A stretch of 5,497 nt of DNA from Granulicella sp. UBA5172 (GTDB taxonomy: Bacteria; Acidobacteriota; Terriglobia; Terriglobales; Acidobacteriaceae): positions 1 to 5,497 of the forward strand of contig DHWW01000148.1 of NCBI GenBank assembly GCA_002413385.1, in the 5' to 3' direction. Both the position numbers and the translations under genes were made by a program. Shown here in pieces: positions 1-5,497 of the stretch; within the stretch, counting starts at the first letter, position 1, and every line of letters begins with the position of its first letter. The notes under the pieces are model-generated. The model made no database searches and was not told where the DNA came from. It saw nothing but the letters and a program-made list of their open reading frames with translations.

Positions 1-16
1 TGTGTATAAGAGACAG
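1..16 (+). other. Nextera/Tn5 mosaic-end adapter remnant (artefact)
   Basis: The first 16 bases, TGTGTATAAGAGACAG, equal the 3' 16 bases of the 19-bp Tn5 mosaic end used in Nextera libraries. This is untrimmed library sequence and not genome. Read in frame 2 it gives the peptide YKRQ at the start of an apparent 86-residue ORF (2-262), which is therefore spurious. Genomic sequence probably starts at base 17. Confidence 0.93.
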
Positions 17-17
17 A

Positions 18-947
18 CGGCTCTTGGGCTCGATCCAGGGCCTGCTGCGGTCGGCGATCGACCGTGCGAGGTCGGTGGGACTGGCTCCCGATCGCGAGGT
101 GCTGCACTTGCTGCCGCAGCAATTTATTTTGGACGATCAGGGAGGGATTCACGATCCGGTGGGGATGGTGGGGAACCGGCTGGAGGTGAGTCTGCACCTG
201 TCGACCTGCTCTGGGAGTGCGGCGCAGAGCGTGGTGACGTGCGCGAATCGCGCGGGGCTTGAGGTGGTGGATACGGTGTTCGAGGGCATTGCGGCGGCGG
301 AGGCGGTGCTGTCAGCCGACGAGCGCGAGTTGGGCGTGTGCGTGGTGGATATCGGCGCGAGTTCGACGGAGCTGGTGGTGTATTTTGAGGGCTCGGTGGC
401 ACATACGGCGGTGTTGCCGATTGGCGGCGACCACTTTACGAATGACCTCGCGGTTGGGCTGCATGTGAGCGTGGACGAGGCCGAGCAGCTGAAGCGGATG
501 TATGGGAACTGCGTGGTGACGAGCGTTCCGCAGCTGAATGAGATTGAGATTGGCGGAGATCTGGCGACGGGTGGGTACTCGGCGCGGATGGTGCGGCAGA
601 GGTTTCTGGCGGAGATTCTGGAGCCGCGCGCGCGGGAGCTGCTGACGATGCTGCGGGATAATCTGCGTACCGGTGGCGTGCTGGAGGCGATGGGCGCGGG
701 CTGCGTGTTTACGGGCGGTGGGTCGCACCTGGTCGGGTTGCTGGATAACGCGGAGAGTTTGCTGCGGGTTCCGGCGCGGATTGGGTATCCGGTGCCGTTG
801 AGCAGGATGCCGCCGGAGCTGGCCAAGCCGGAGTTTGCGGCGGCGATTGGAATGCTGCTGTACACGCACCGGACACAGGTGCGGAAGGCGAGCGAGGAGC
901 AGGGGCTGGCGCAGAAGTTGAAATCGATCTTTGCAGGAAGTTTTTAG
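18..947 (+). CDS. ftsA: Cell division protein FtsA, 5'-truncated
   Basis: FtsA is an actin-like ATPase that tethers FtsZ filaments to the inner membrane and recruits later divisome proteins. The frame is open from the adapter to the TAG at 945-947, about 309 residues. Family length is about 410-420, so roughly the first 90 residues (part of domain 1A and the start of 1C) are missing. The TTG at 24 is not a real start. Recognisable parts are the 1C segment RSAIDRARSV...DREVLHLLPQQF, the nucleotide-binding VVDIGASSTE (Asp codon 348-350), the IGGDHFTNDLA stretch, the late adenosine-site FTGGGSHLVGL (about 708-740), and a C-terminal KLKSIFAGSF resembling the amphipathic membrane-targeting helix. 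The first nine or so residues after the adapter (RLLGSIQGL) resemble the family less well, so the extreme 5' edge may be unreliable. ftsZ lies downstream, separated by one gene. Confidence 0.95.
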   Translation, partial: RLLGSIQGLLRSAIDRARSVGLAPDREVLHLLPQQFILDDQGGIHDPVGMVGNRLEVSLHLSTCSGSAAQSVVTCANRAGLEVVDTVFEGIAAAEAVLSADERELGVCVVDIGASSTELVVYFEGSVAHTAVLPIGGDHFTNDLAVGLHVSVDEAEQLKRMYGNCVVTSVPQLNEIEIGGDLATGGYSARMVRQRFLAEILEPRARELLTMLRDNLRTGGVLEAMGAGCVFTGGGSHLVGLLDNAESLLRVPARIGYPVPLSRMPPELAKPEFAAAIGMLLYTHRTQVRKASEEQGLAQKLKSIFAGSF

Positions 948-965
948 GGCAGGGATTGAGGGAAC

Positions 966-993
966 AGGAAATAGGGAATAGGAAATAGGGATT
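966..993 (+). repeat. 14-bp purine-rich tandem repeat, two copies
   Basis: Bases 966-979 (AGGAAATAGGGAAT) and 980-993 (AGGAAATAGGGATT) match at 13 of 14 positions. A degenerate extension, GGGATTGAGGGAAC, precedes them at 952-965. The block directly follows the ftsA stop codon in the ftsA/barrel-gene spacer. GGG tracts recur at 947, 952, 960, 974 and 988. No function is evident. Confidence 0.7.
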
Positions 994-1008
994 CGTCAAG
1001 AGCAGAAG

Positions 1009-1036
1009 TTGGTTTTCTGCGGCAGTGATTTATAGA
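1009..1036 (+). promoter_or_regulatory. Weak sigma70-like promoter candidate
   Basis: TTGGTT (1009-1014) and TATAGA (1031-1036) are separated by 16 bases. They match the -35 and -10 consensus at about 3/6 and 4/6 positions. The element would place a transcript start about 55 bases before the barrel gene at 1099, allowing it to be expressed independently of ftsA. The region is locally AT-richer than the coding sequence around it. This is a by-eye match only and could be chance. Confidence 0.25.
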
Positions 1037-1098
1037 AAAGCGGGCGCAAAGGGCAGGGGTGCAGCCCGAAATGCGGCGCAGACGGTAGACTAATCGAT

Positions 1099-1758
1099 AT
1101 GAGATTTTGCAAGAATTTGGCAGTAGTTTTGTTGGGGCTTGGGTGTGCCGTTGCGGCGCGAGCCCAGGCGGGTGTGTATGTGGGCTACACGGCAACGCGG
1201 CTTAGCGGCATGACGTGCTTCGATCCGCAGGGCAAGTGCTCCAGTAGCGGTGGCGCGGTGAATCCTGCGGGGATTCAGGCTGGAGCGTATTACGACTTCC
1301 GCACGATAGGGCCGGTGCGGCTGGGCATTGATCTGCGCGGCGGCACGCAACATTCGAACAAGTCGGCGACGAGCTCGGCGGGCGGGAACAACGCGACAGG
1401 GTACGACAACGTGCTGCTGGGGTTGAGGGGTTCATTTCATACGCACTACTCGTGGCTGAGTCCGTATGCGCAGGTGTCGGCTGGCTATGCGCGGAGCAAT
1501 GCGACGCTGCCGTTTGGAGCGACTTCGCTGAATGGTTCTGGAGTACCGATGGCGCGATCCGAGGATAATTTCCTGGTGTACGAGGGATTCGCGGGTGTGG
1601 ACATCCATGTGTTTCCGGTACTTGATTTTCGGCCAATCGAGGTTGGGATTGGCAATATGAACCGGTTCGGAGGCTCGGCTACCACGGATGGTCCGGGGTC
1701 GATCGGTGTGATGTCGATTGGCGCAGCGATCGTGTTTCATCTGCCGTCGTCGCAATAG
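1099..1758 (+). CDS. Secreted protein, putative small outer-membrane beta-barrel
   Basis: The product has 219 residues. It starts with a clear Sec signal peptide: MRFCKNL, then a hydrophobic core to about residue 20, with possible signal peptidase I sites after ARA22 or AQA24. A Cys at residue 16 lacks a good lipobox (GLGC), so a lipoprotein is less likely. The roughly 195-residue mature part is rich in Gly, Tyr and Ser, with alternating strand-like stretches such as GVYVGYTATRL, PVRLGIDLRGG, SPYAQVSAGYARS, LVYEGFAGVDIHV and IGAAIVFHL. That pattern and length suit an eight-stranded outer-membrane barrel of the porin/OmpA-like class. A Cys pair (C40, C47) lies in the predicted first loop and could form a disulphide. 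No strong Shine-Dalgarno is visible before the ATG at 1099. Its place between ftsA and ftsZ is unusual. No specific function can be assigned. Confidence 0.78.
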   Translation: MRFCKNLAVVLLGLGCAVAARAQAGVYVGYTATRLSGMTCFDPQGKCSSSGGAVNPAGIQAGAYYDFRTIGPVRLGIDLRGGTQHSNKSATSSAGGNNATGYDNVLLGLRGSFHTHYSWLSPYAQVSAGYARSNATLPFGATSLNGSGVPMARSEDNFLVYEGFAGVDIHVFPVLDFRPIEVGIGNMNRFGGSATTDGPGSIGVMSIGAAIVFHLPSSQ

Positions 1759-1859
1759 GACGGGACGGATGGTAACCGAGATAGATGCGGGAAGGGTTTT
1801 CCTGAATGCTTTCCACGCATTGACCGTGCAGAATGAAGAGAGCCATTTCGCAAACGCCT

Positions 1860-1865
1860 GAGGAG
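1860..1865 (+). promoter_or_regulatory. Shine-Dalgarno site of ftsZ
   Basis: GAGGAG lies 8 bases before the ATG at 1874. It is the best ribosome-binding match in the window and supports that codon as the ftsZ start. Confidence 0.75.
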
Positions 1866-1873
1866 ATACGCCT

Positions 1874-3739
1874 ATGCCCAATCCGCCGGAAGACGCCCTC
1901 CGTATTTACTATCACGATGAGACCAGACGAAGTGCGCGGATCAAGGTGATCGGCGTAGGCGGCGGCGGCAATAATGCGATTAATCGCATGATTGCGGCGA
2001 ATGTTGAAGGCGTGGAGTTTATCGCGGCGAATACGGATGTGCAGGCGCTGGAAGGTTCCAATGCGGCGATCAAGCTGCAGTTGGGCGTGAAGCTGACGAG
2101 CGGGCTGGGTGCGGGAGCGAATCCGGATATCGGGCGACGTGCAGCGTTGGAGGATTCCGACAAGATCATTGAGGCGCTTGAGGGCGCGGATATGGTGTTT
2201 GTGACCGCAGGCCTGGGCGGTGGAACGGGCACCGGTGCGGCACCGGTGATTGCATCTCTGGCGAGCGAGATGGGAGCGTTGACGATCGCGGTGGTGACGC
2301 GGCCGTTTGGGTTCGAGGGGAAGCGGCGCGCGATGCAGGCCGAATATGGATTGCAGGAGTTGTTGGAAGCGGTCGATACGCTGATCGTGATTCCGAATGA
2401 AAAGCTGCTGACGACGGCGAAGGATGCGGGATTCTTCGAGAGCTTCCGGATTGCCGATGATATTTTGCGGCAGGGCGTGCAGGGGATCTCGGACATCATT
2501 ACGATTCCCGGGGTGATCAATCGCGACTTCGCGGATGTGAAGGCGACGATGGCGGGGATGGGCTATGCCGTGATGGGGACGGCGGTGCGGTCGGGGCCGG
2601 GGCGGGCGCGCGAGGCAGCGATGGCGGCGATGGCTTCGCCGCTGCTGGAAGATGGAGCGATCGATGGAGCTCGCGGGATTCTGATTAATATCAGCGGCTC
2701 GAGCAGCTTGAAGCTGAGCGAGGTGAATGAGGCGTCATCGCTCATCCAGGAGGCGGCGCACGAGGACGCGAATATTATCTTCGGCGCGGTGCTGGATGAG
2801 AGCATGGGCGACGATGTGAAGTTTACGGTGATCGCTACCGGGTTTCGTAACGAGGCGATGCCCGCGCGGCGGGAACGGATGATGGCCGGAGCAGGGTTGC
2901 CGACGGTACAGCATGACGGGAGCCGGTATGAGGCTGTGTCTCCGCGGATTGTGACGAGGCCGGTGGTGGCACGGTTTGCAGGTGAGGCGGAGCAGCCTGC
3001 GATGCCGGCTGAACCCATCATTTTTGCGTCGCAGGCAGCGATGCCGGCGATACGACTCGCTCCCGAGGCTGCAGTTGTAGAGGCGCAGGTGGAGCCCGTG
3101 ATGGAAGCACCCGCTGCTGTTGTTGTTCCGGAGCCGGTGGTCGCGGTCCCGGTGCAGCGGCCGAGCTTTCCGGTGTCGTCTTACTACGAGACGGCGCGGC
3201 AGCAGGCATGGCAGGAGCCGGCACCACGGATTGAGTTTGCACAGATCACGGCTGCGCCGGTGGAGCGGCCGGTGGAGCAACTGGTGAAGCAGGAGCAGCC
3301 TTCGCAGGAAGCTGCGGTGGAAGAGCCAATCGTCGTGACTCATCGTGAGCCGATGCCTGGGCCGGTGCATGGCCCGGTGATCGTCGAACACATTCCGGAG
3401 TTGGGGTGGGAGAGTAGCATAGACCTCTCGAGACCCGAGGATGAGGCGGATGGGGATGTAGAGATCGATCATCAGGGCGCCGCGAACCAGGGTGCGGCGA
3501 GCCGGGGTGTGGCGGCTGAGAAGGAGTCTTCGCCGGAGCTGCTTCCAGTGCGTGCTTCGGTGTTTGATGATGATTTCTTTCGCAAGACGAAGGTGGAGGA
3601 TTCTGCCAGGACTGCGGAGAATGCGGGATCCAAGCAGTGGCCGGATGTGAGGGTTCCATCGTTTGCTGGATATGCCGCAGAGAGCACGGCCGACAACGAT
3701 GAGCTCGACATCCCAGCGTTCCTGAGACGGAAGCAATAA
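1874..3739 (+). CDS. ftsZ: Cell division GTPase FtsZ with extended C-terminal linker
   Basis: FtsZ is the tubulin homologue that polymerises with GTP into the Z-ring at mid-cell. The gene is complete, with 621 residues and stop TAA at 3737-3739. The start is fixed by GAGGAG 8 bases upstream and by a normal short N-terminal leader. The GTPase core covers about residues 20-325: [13 protein letters not shown] (27-39), the tubulin signature GGGTGTG (115-121), PFGFEGKRR (144-152), the FRIADD stretch (191-196), the T7 loop NRDFAD (216-221) whose acidic residues complete the GTPase site of the next subunit, and FTVIATGF (317-324). A linker of about 285 residues follows (325-608), rich in Pro, Ala, Val and Glu and probably disordered. 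The protein ends in [13 protein letters not shown] (609-621), the conserved tail that binds FtsA and other partners. Family members are commonly 350-420 residues, so the excess is all linker. A separate motif VFDDDFFR (563-570) lies about 40 residues before the tail. Confidence 0.99.
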   Translation: MPNPPEDALRIYYHDETRRSARIKVIGVGGGGNNAINRMIAANVEGVEFIAANTDVQALEGSNAAIKLQLGVKLTSGLGAGANPDIGRRAALEDSDKIIEALEGADMVFVTAGLGGGTGTGAAPVIASLASEMGALTIAVVTRPFGFEGKRRAMQAEYGLQELLEAVDTLIVIPNEKLLTTAKDAGFFESFRIADDILRQGVQGISDIITIPGVINRDFADVKATMAGMGYAVMGTAVRSGPGRAREAAMAAMASPLLEDGAIDGARGILINISGSSSLKLSEVNEASSLIQEAAHEDANIIFGAVLDESMGDDVKFTVIATGFRNEAMPARRERMMAGAGLPTVQHDGSRYEAVSPRIVTRPVVARFAGEAEQPAMPAEPIIFASQAAMPAIRLAPEAAVVEAQVEPVMEAPAAVVVPEPVVAVPVQRPSFPVSSYYETARQQAWQEPAPRIEFAQITAAPVERPVEQLVKQEQPSQEAAVEEPIVVTHREPMPGPVHGPVIVEHIPELGWESSIDLSRPEDEADGDVEIDHQGAANQGAASRGVAAEKESSPELLPVRASVFDDDFFRKTKVEDSARTAENAGSKQWPDVRVPSFAGYAAESTADNDELDIPAFLRRKQ

Positions 3740-3830
3740 AAGGTTGGGTTTGCTGTAACTCTTTCGCGGGCGCAGAGTCAGATGATTCTTCCCACCGTGA
3801 ATTGATGGTACGAGGCGCAAGAGCAACACA

Positions 3831-3836
3831 GAGAAG
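3831..3836 (+). promoter_or_regulatory. Likely Shine-Dalgarno of the transpeptidase gene
   Basis: GAGAAG ends 7 bases before the ATG at 3844, in a purine-rich run that continues to the start codon. It supports 3844 as the start. The 104-base gap after ftsZ holds no convincing terminator or promoter that I can see. Confidence 0.45.
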
Positions 3837-3843
3837 AGAGTAG

Positions 3844-4200
3844 ATGGGACCGAGAATTATAGGGTTGGTGATCGCGTTTCTGTTGGGTGTGGGCGCGGCG
3901 AACGCGGACACGACGAGGCACTCCGTGAGGCATAGGACCGTTGCTGCATCGCATCACGCGGCTTCGAGCAGTAAACGCAGTGCGCATCGGATTTCGCATG
4001 GCCGTGTGCATCGGAGTGTCACGGGGCATCGAGCGGTTGCAAGGGTTCCGGCCCATGGACATGCCGTGGTGAGGCCTGTGAGAGGGTGGCGGGGGAGGCG
4101 CTACAGCGAGCGGTTTACAGCGAGCAGCTTTGCCGACAATGTGGCCGCGGGCGATGTGACGGCGGGAGAAGATCCCGGTGGTGCGGGCAGCGGCGGTTGA
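3844..4200 (+). CDS. Transpeptidase gene, 5' part: signal peptide and Arg/His-rich region
   Basis: This is the N-terminal part of a penicillin-binding-type protein that is interrupted by a frame break. The ATG at 3844 begins a signal peptide (MGPRIIGLVIAFLLGVGAANA, likely cleaved after residue 21 before DTT). Residues about 22-90 are strongly basic, with repeated His, Arg and Ser (HRTVAASHH, RSAHRISHGRVHRS, AHGHAVVRPVRGWRGRR). From about residue 91 the text becomes domain-like (FTASSFADNVAAGDVTAGED). The true coding frame is probably left after D110 (codon 4171-4173). The last residues of this ORF, GGAGSGG followed by TGA at 4198-4200, look out of frame. If one C is removed from the CCC at 4174-4176, the sequence runs on as GED-PVVRAAAVEALG into the ORF at 4178, giving one protein of about 418 residues. 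The basic region might contact anionic cell-wall polymers, but this is speculation. Confidence 0.8.
   Translation: MGPRIIGLVIAFLLGVGAANADTTRHSVRHRTVAASHHAASSSKRSAHRISHGRVHRSVTGHRAVARVPAHGHAVVRPVRGWRGRRYSERFTASSFADNVAAGDVTAGEDPGGAGSGG
4174..4177 (+). other. One-base frame break (CCCG) inside the transpeptidase gene
   Basis: Coding passes from frame 1 (3844 ORF) to frame 2 (4178 ORF) here. Reading GAT C CCG GTG GTG joins the two halves smoothly, so one extra base is present relative to an intact gene. Possible explanations are a consensus error, a real mutation, or +1 ribosomal slippage of the proline tRNA from CCC to CCG. The first two are more likely. Confidence 0.75.
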
Positions 4201-5101
4201 AGCGCTGGGCAATATGAATGGAACGGTGCTGGCGCTCGATCCGTCGGACGGACGCATTCTGGCGATGGTGAACCAGAAGCTGGCGCTGAGTGCTGGTGCG
4301 GAACCATGCTCCACGATCAAGGTGGCGGTGGCGCTGGCGGCACTGAAAGAGGGCCTGGTGAAGGCGGATACGCCGGTCAACCTGGGTGGACACTACTCGG
4401 TTGACCTGACGCATGCGCTGGCGAGGTCGATCAATTTGTACTTCGAGGTGCTGGGGCGCACGATGGGCTTTGAGCGCGTGAAGCACTACGCAAATGAGTT
4501 TGGGCTGGGCGAGCTGGCGGGCTACAACATTCCGGGCGAGCAGCTGGGCGTGTATCCGGATAAGGTGCTGCCGCAGGCGAGCGGCGGAGTGGGAAGGATG
4601 TGCTCGTTTGGCGAGAGCATCAGCATGACCCCGTTGCAGCTGGGCGCTTTGGTAAGTGCGATTGCGAACGGAGGGACGCTGTACTACCTGCAGCATCCGA
4701 CGACGCAGGCCGACGTGGCCGACTTCCAGCCGAAGGTGAAGAGGCTGCTGGATATCAAGGACGTGATTCCGCAGATTCTGCCTGGGATGCAGGGAGCGGT
4801 AGACTTTTCGAACGGTACGGCGCGGTCGTTGCGGACGAACTTCGAGCAGTTCCCGGTGTTTGGGAAGACGGGTACCTGCTCGGATAACGGGACACGGTTT
4901 GGCTGGTTTGTGAGCTATGGCGATGCTCCGACGGGACGGATTGTGACGGTGATCTTCCTGGAAGGCGGGAAGCCGACGTTTGGGCCCAAGGCGGCAGAGT
5001 TGACTGGCGCGTTCTATCGGGCGATGTATGACCGGAATTACTTCCAGCCCAAGACAGAGACGGCGGCTTCGGTGCGGCAGAGTAGTGGCGGCGGGCGGTA
5101 A
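4178..5101 (+). CDS. Penicillin-binding-type transpeptidase catalytic domain (3' part of split gene)
   Basis: This segment carries a complete set of DD-transpeptidase (penicillin-binding) motifs. They are SxxK as STIK (Ser codon 4310-4312, residue 45 here, the acylated nucleophile), SxN as SIN (4427-4435, residues 84-86), and KTG as KTGT (4865-4876, from residue 230). Other family-like stretches are NGTVLALDPSDGRILAMVN before the active site, FGLGELAGYNIPGE, and SFGESISMTPLQLGALVSAIANG. The enzyme would cross-link peptidoglycan stem peptides in the periplasm. It is only a transpeptidase domain, with no room for the PBP dimerisation domain or a glycosyltransferase domain, so it is shorter than PBP2 or FtsI. 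The GTG at 4178 is only where this frame's ORF can open. The true start is almost certainly 3844, upstream of the frame break, because without it the protein has no signal peptide. TAA is at 5099-5101. The position after ftsZ suggests a role in division or wall growth. Confidence 0.9.
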   Translation: MVRAAAVEALGNMNGTVLALDPSDGRILAMVNQKLALSAGAEPCSTIKVAVALAALKEGLVKADTPVNLGGHYSVDLTHALARSINLYFEVLGRTMGFERVKHYANEFGLGELAGYNIPGEQLGVYPDKVLPQASGGVGRMCSFGESISMTPLQLGALVSAIANGGTLYYLQHPTTQADVADFQPKVKRLLDIKDVIPQILPGMQGAVDFSNGTARSLRTNFEQFPVFGKTGTCSDNGTRFGWFVSYGDAPTGRIVTVIFLEGGKPTFGPKAAELTGAFYRAMYDRNYFQPKTETAASVRQSSGGGR

Positions 5102-5136
5102 GCTGTTGCATCCTATTGGATGAGGCAGTCCTCGCG

Positions 5137-5307
5137 ATGAAGATTCTGACGGCAGAAGAGATGGGCGCGGCGGACCGGCGGTCGGTGGAAGCTGGCGTGC
5201 CGGTGGGGACGCTGATGTTGAACGCGGGTGCGGTCCGTGGCGCGGTTTTGCGAGCGGCGATTTGCGGGCGAGGGGCTGGTGGTGGTCCTGGCAGGCAAGG
5301 GAAATAA
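5137..5307 (+). CDS. nnrE: NAD(P)H-hydrate epimerase, N-terminal part before a frame break
   Basis: NnrE (YjeF N-terminal domain) interconverts the R and S forms of hydrated NAD(P)H so that the companion dehydratase can repair them. The ATG at 5137 gives MKILTAEEMGAADRRSVEAGVPVGTLMLNAG, the typical opening of the family (KxLTAxEM...D...LMxNAG). The ORF is formally open from a TTG at 5116, but family alignment favours 5137. TGAGG at 5121-5125 is a weak, rather distant ribosome-binding match. After codon 31 (Gly, 5227-5229) the frame-1 translation stops resembling the family and ends at TAA 5305-5307. The gene starts 36 bases after the transpeptidase stop, so the two are probably co-transcribed. 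Confidence 0.82.
   Translation: MKILTAEEMGAADRRSVEAGVPVGTLMLNAGAVRGAVLRAAICGRGAGGGPGRQGK
5226..5231 (+). other. One-base frame break inside nnrE
   Basis: Family-like reading moves from frame 1 to frame 2 here. Skipping one base (for example G5230) gives LNAG-RSVARFCERRFAGEGLVVVLAG, which fits the expected ENAGRAVA-type continuation. The change is one extra base, the same direction as in the transpeptidase gene about 1.05 kb upstream. Confidence 0.75.
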
Positions 5308-5497
5308 CGGCGGCGACGGGATGGTGGCGGCGCTTCGCCTGGCTGAGGCTGGACGCCAGGTGCGGGTGGCCCTGCTGGGCAAGGCTAGTGATCTGAAGGG
5401 CGAGGCGGCGGCGGCGCTGGAGTCTGTTGTGGATCTGTCGCAGCATCGCAAACCCACGTCTCAGAAGCGAGACGTGGGGCACCCAATTCGGTTGGAG
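5231..5497 (+). CDS. nnrE: NAD(P)H-hydrate epimerase, continuation in shifted frame, 3'-truncated
   Basis: Frame 2 from 5231 reads RSVARFCERRFAGEG, then VVVLAGKGNNGGDGMVAAL and LAEAGRQVRVALLGKASDLKGEAAAAL. The GKGNNGGDG loop (about 5294-5320) is the hallmark phosphate- and ribose-binding motif of YjeF-N epimerases. Joined to the upstream part it gives about 120 residues, of an expected 200-230 for the epimerase alone or about 500 if fused to the NnrD dehydratase. The fusion state cannot be seen because the window ends. The last third of the visible frame (from about 5430) reads through a palindromic repeat as KPTSQKRDVGHP and no longer looks like the family. The gene may therefore be interrupted there as well as frameshifted, and it may be a pseudogene. 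Confidence 0.8.
5453..5478. repeat. Perfect 10-bp palindrome (REP-like hairpin) at the contig end
   Basis: CCCACGTCTC (5453-5462) and GAGACGTGGG (5469-5478) are exact reverse complements around the 6-base loop AGAAGC. The repeat context probably extends to about 5451-5484, with GGCACCC after the right arm. It resembles the dispersed palindromes I associate with Terriglobia genomes, though that recollection is unverified. The contig stops 19 bases after the hairpin, as expected if assembly broke at a multicopy element. No T-run follows on the + strand, so it is not a standard intrinsic terminator. It lies within an open nnrE frame. Confidence 0.8.

Noticed and set aside
159..176. GGTGGGGATGGTGGGG resembling MraZ-type GTGGG boxes
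   Set aside because: It lies inside conserved ftsA coding (HDPVGMVGN), so codon content explains it.
2..262. 86-residue frame-2 ORF starting with MYKRQ
   Set aside because: It starts inside the adapter and overlaps ftsA in another frame. It has no family features.
1805..1821. AATGC/GCATT inverted repeat before ftsZ
   Set aside because: Five base pairs with a 7-base loop and no T-run is within chance and too weak for a terminator or operator.
1820..1848. TTGACC as a -35 element for ftsZ
   Set aside because: The -35 match is good (5/6), but no acceptable -10 sequence occurs 16-18 bases downstream.
3758..3778. ACTCT/AGAGT inverted repeat after ftsZ as a terminator
   Set aside because: The stem is only 5 bp, the loop is long, and no U-tract follows.
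4115..5482. 455-residue minus-strand ORF across the transpeptidase and nnrE region
   Set aside because: Antisense shadow of GC-rich coding. It is Arg/His/Leu-rich, has no recognisable domain and overlaps clear + strand motifs. The same applies to the minus-strand ORFs at 2735-3829 and 149-865.

Overview
The window looks like one short contig from a soil-type Acidobacteriota, probably class Terriglobia (the Granulicella/Edaphobacter/Terriglobus group). I base this on general resemblance of the encoded proteins, the GC-rich coding with G-heavy third positions, and a palindromic repeat at the right end. No search was run, so the placement is an inference. All genes lie on the + strand. The left end begins with 16 bases matching the Nextera/Tn5 mosaic-end adapter. 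The right end stops just past a perfect hairpin repeat. Both are typical contig edges.

Layout: (1) 1-16, adapter remnant. (2) 18-947, C-terminal three quarters of FtsA, the actin-like membrane tether of the Z-ring. (3) 948-1098, a spacer with a purine-rich 14-bp tandem repeat and a weak promoter-like sequence. (4) 1099-1758, a small secreted protein that looks like an outer-membrane beta-barrel. It sits between ftsA and ftsZ, which are usually adjacent. (5) 1874-3739, a complete FtsZ of 621 residues with a very long disordered linker and a classic C-terminal tail. (6) 3844-5101, a penicillin-binding-type transpeptidase with a signal peptide and an Arg/His-rich N-terminal region. It is split over two frames by one extra base near 4174-4177. 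(7) 5137-5497, the start of an NAD(P)H-hydrate epimerase (NnrE). It too is split by one extra base, near 5226-5231, and runs off the right end through the palindromic repeat.

The biological theme is the end of a division/cell-wall cluster. FtsZ polymerises, FtsA anchors it to the inner membrane, and a periplasmic transpeptidase encoded directly downstream could act in wall synthesis. NnrE is metabolite-repair housekeeping and marks the end of the cell-wall block. I see no phage, CRISPR, insertion-sequence or defence gene, and no strong sign of an undescribed system. The points most worth checking are the barrel gene between ftsA and ftsZ, the long FtsZ linker with a second conserved-looking motif, the short Arg/His-rich transpeptidase, and the two same-direction one-base frame breaks.
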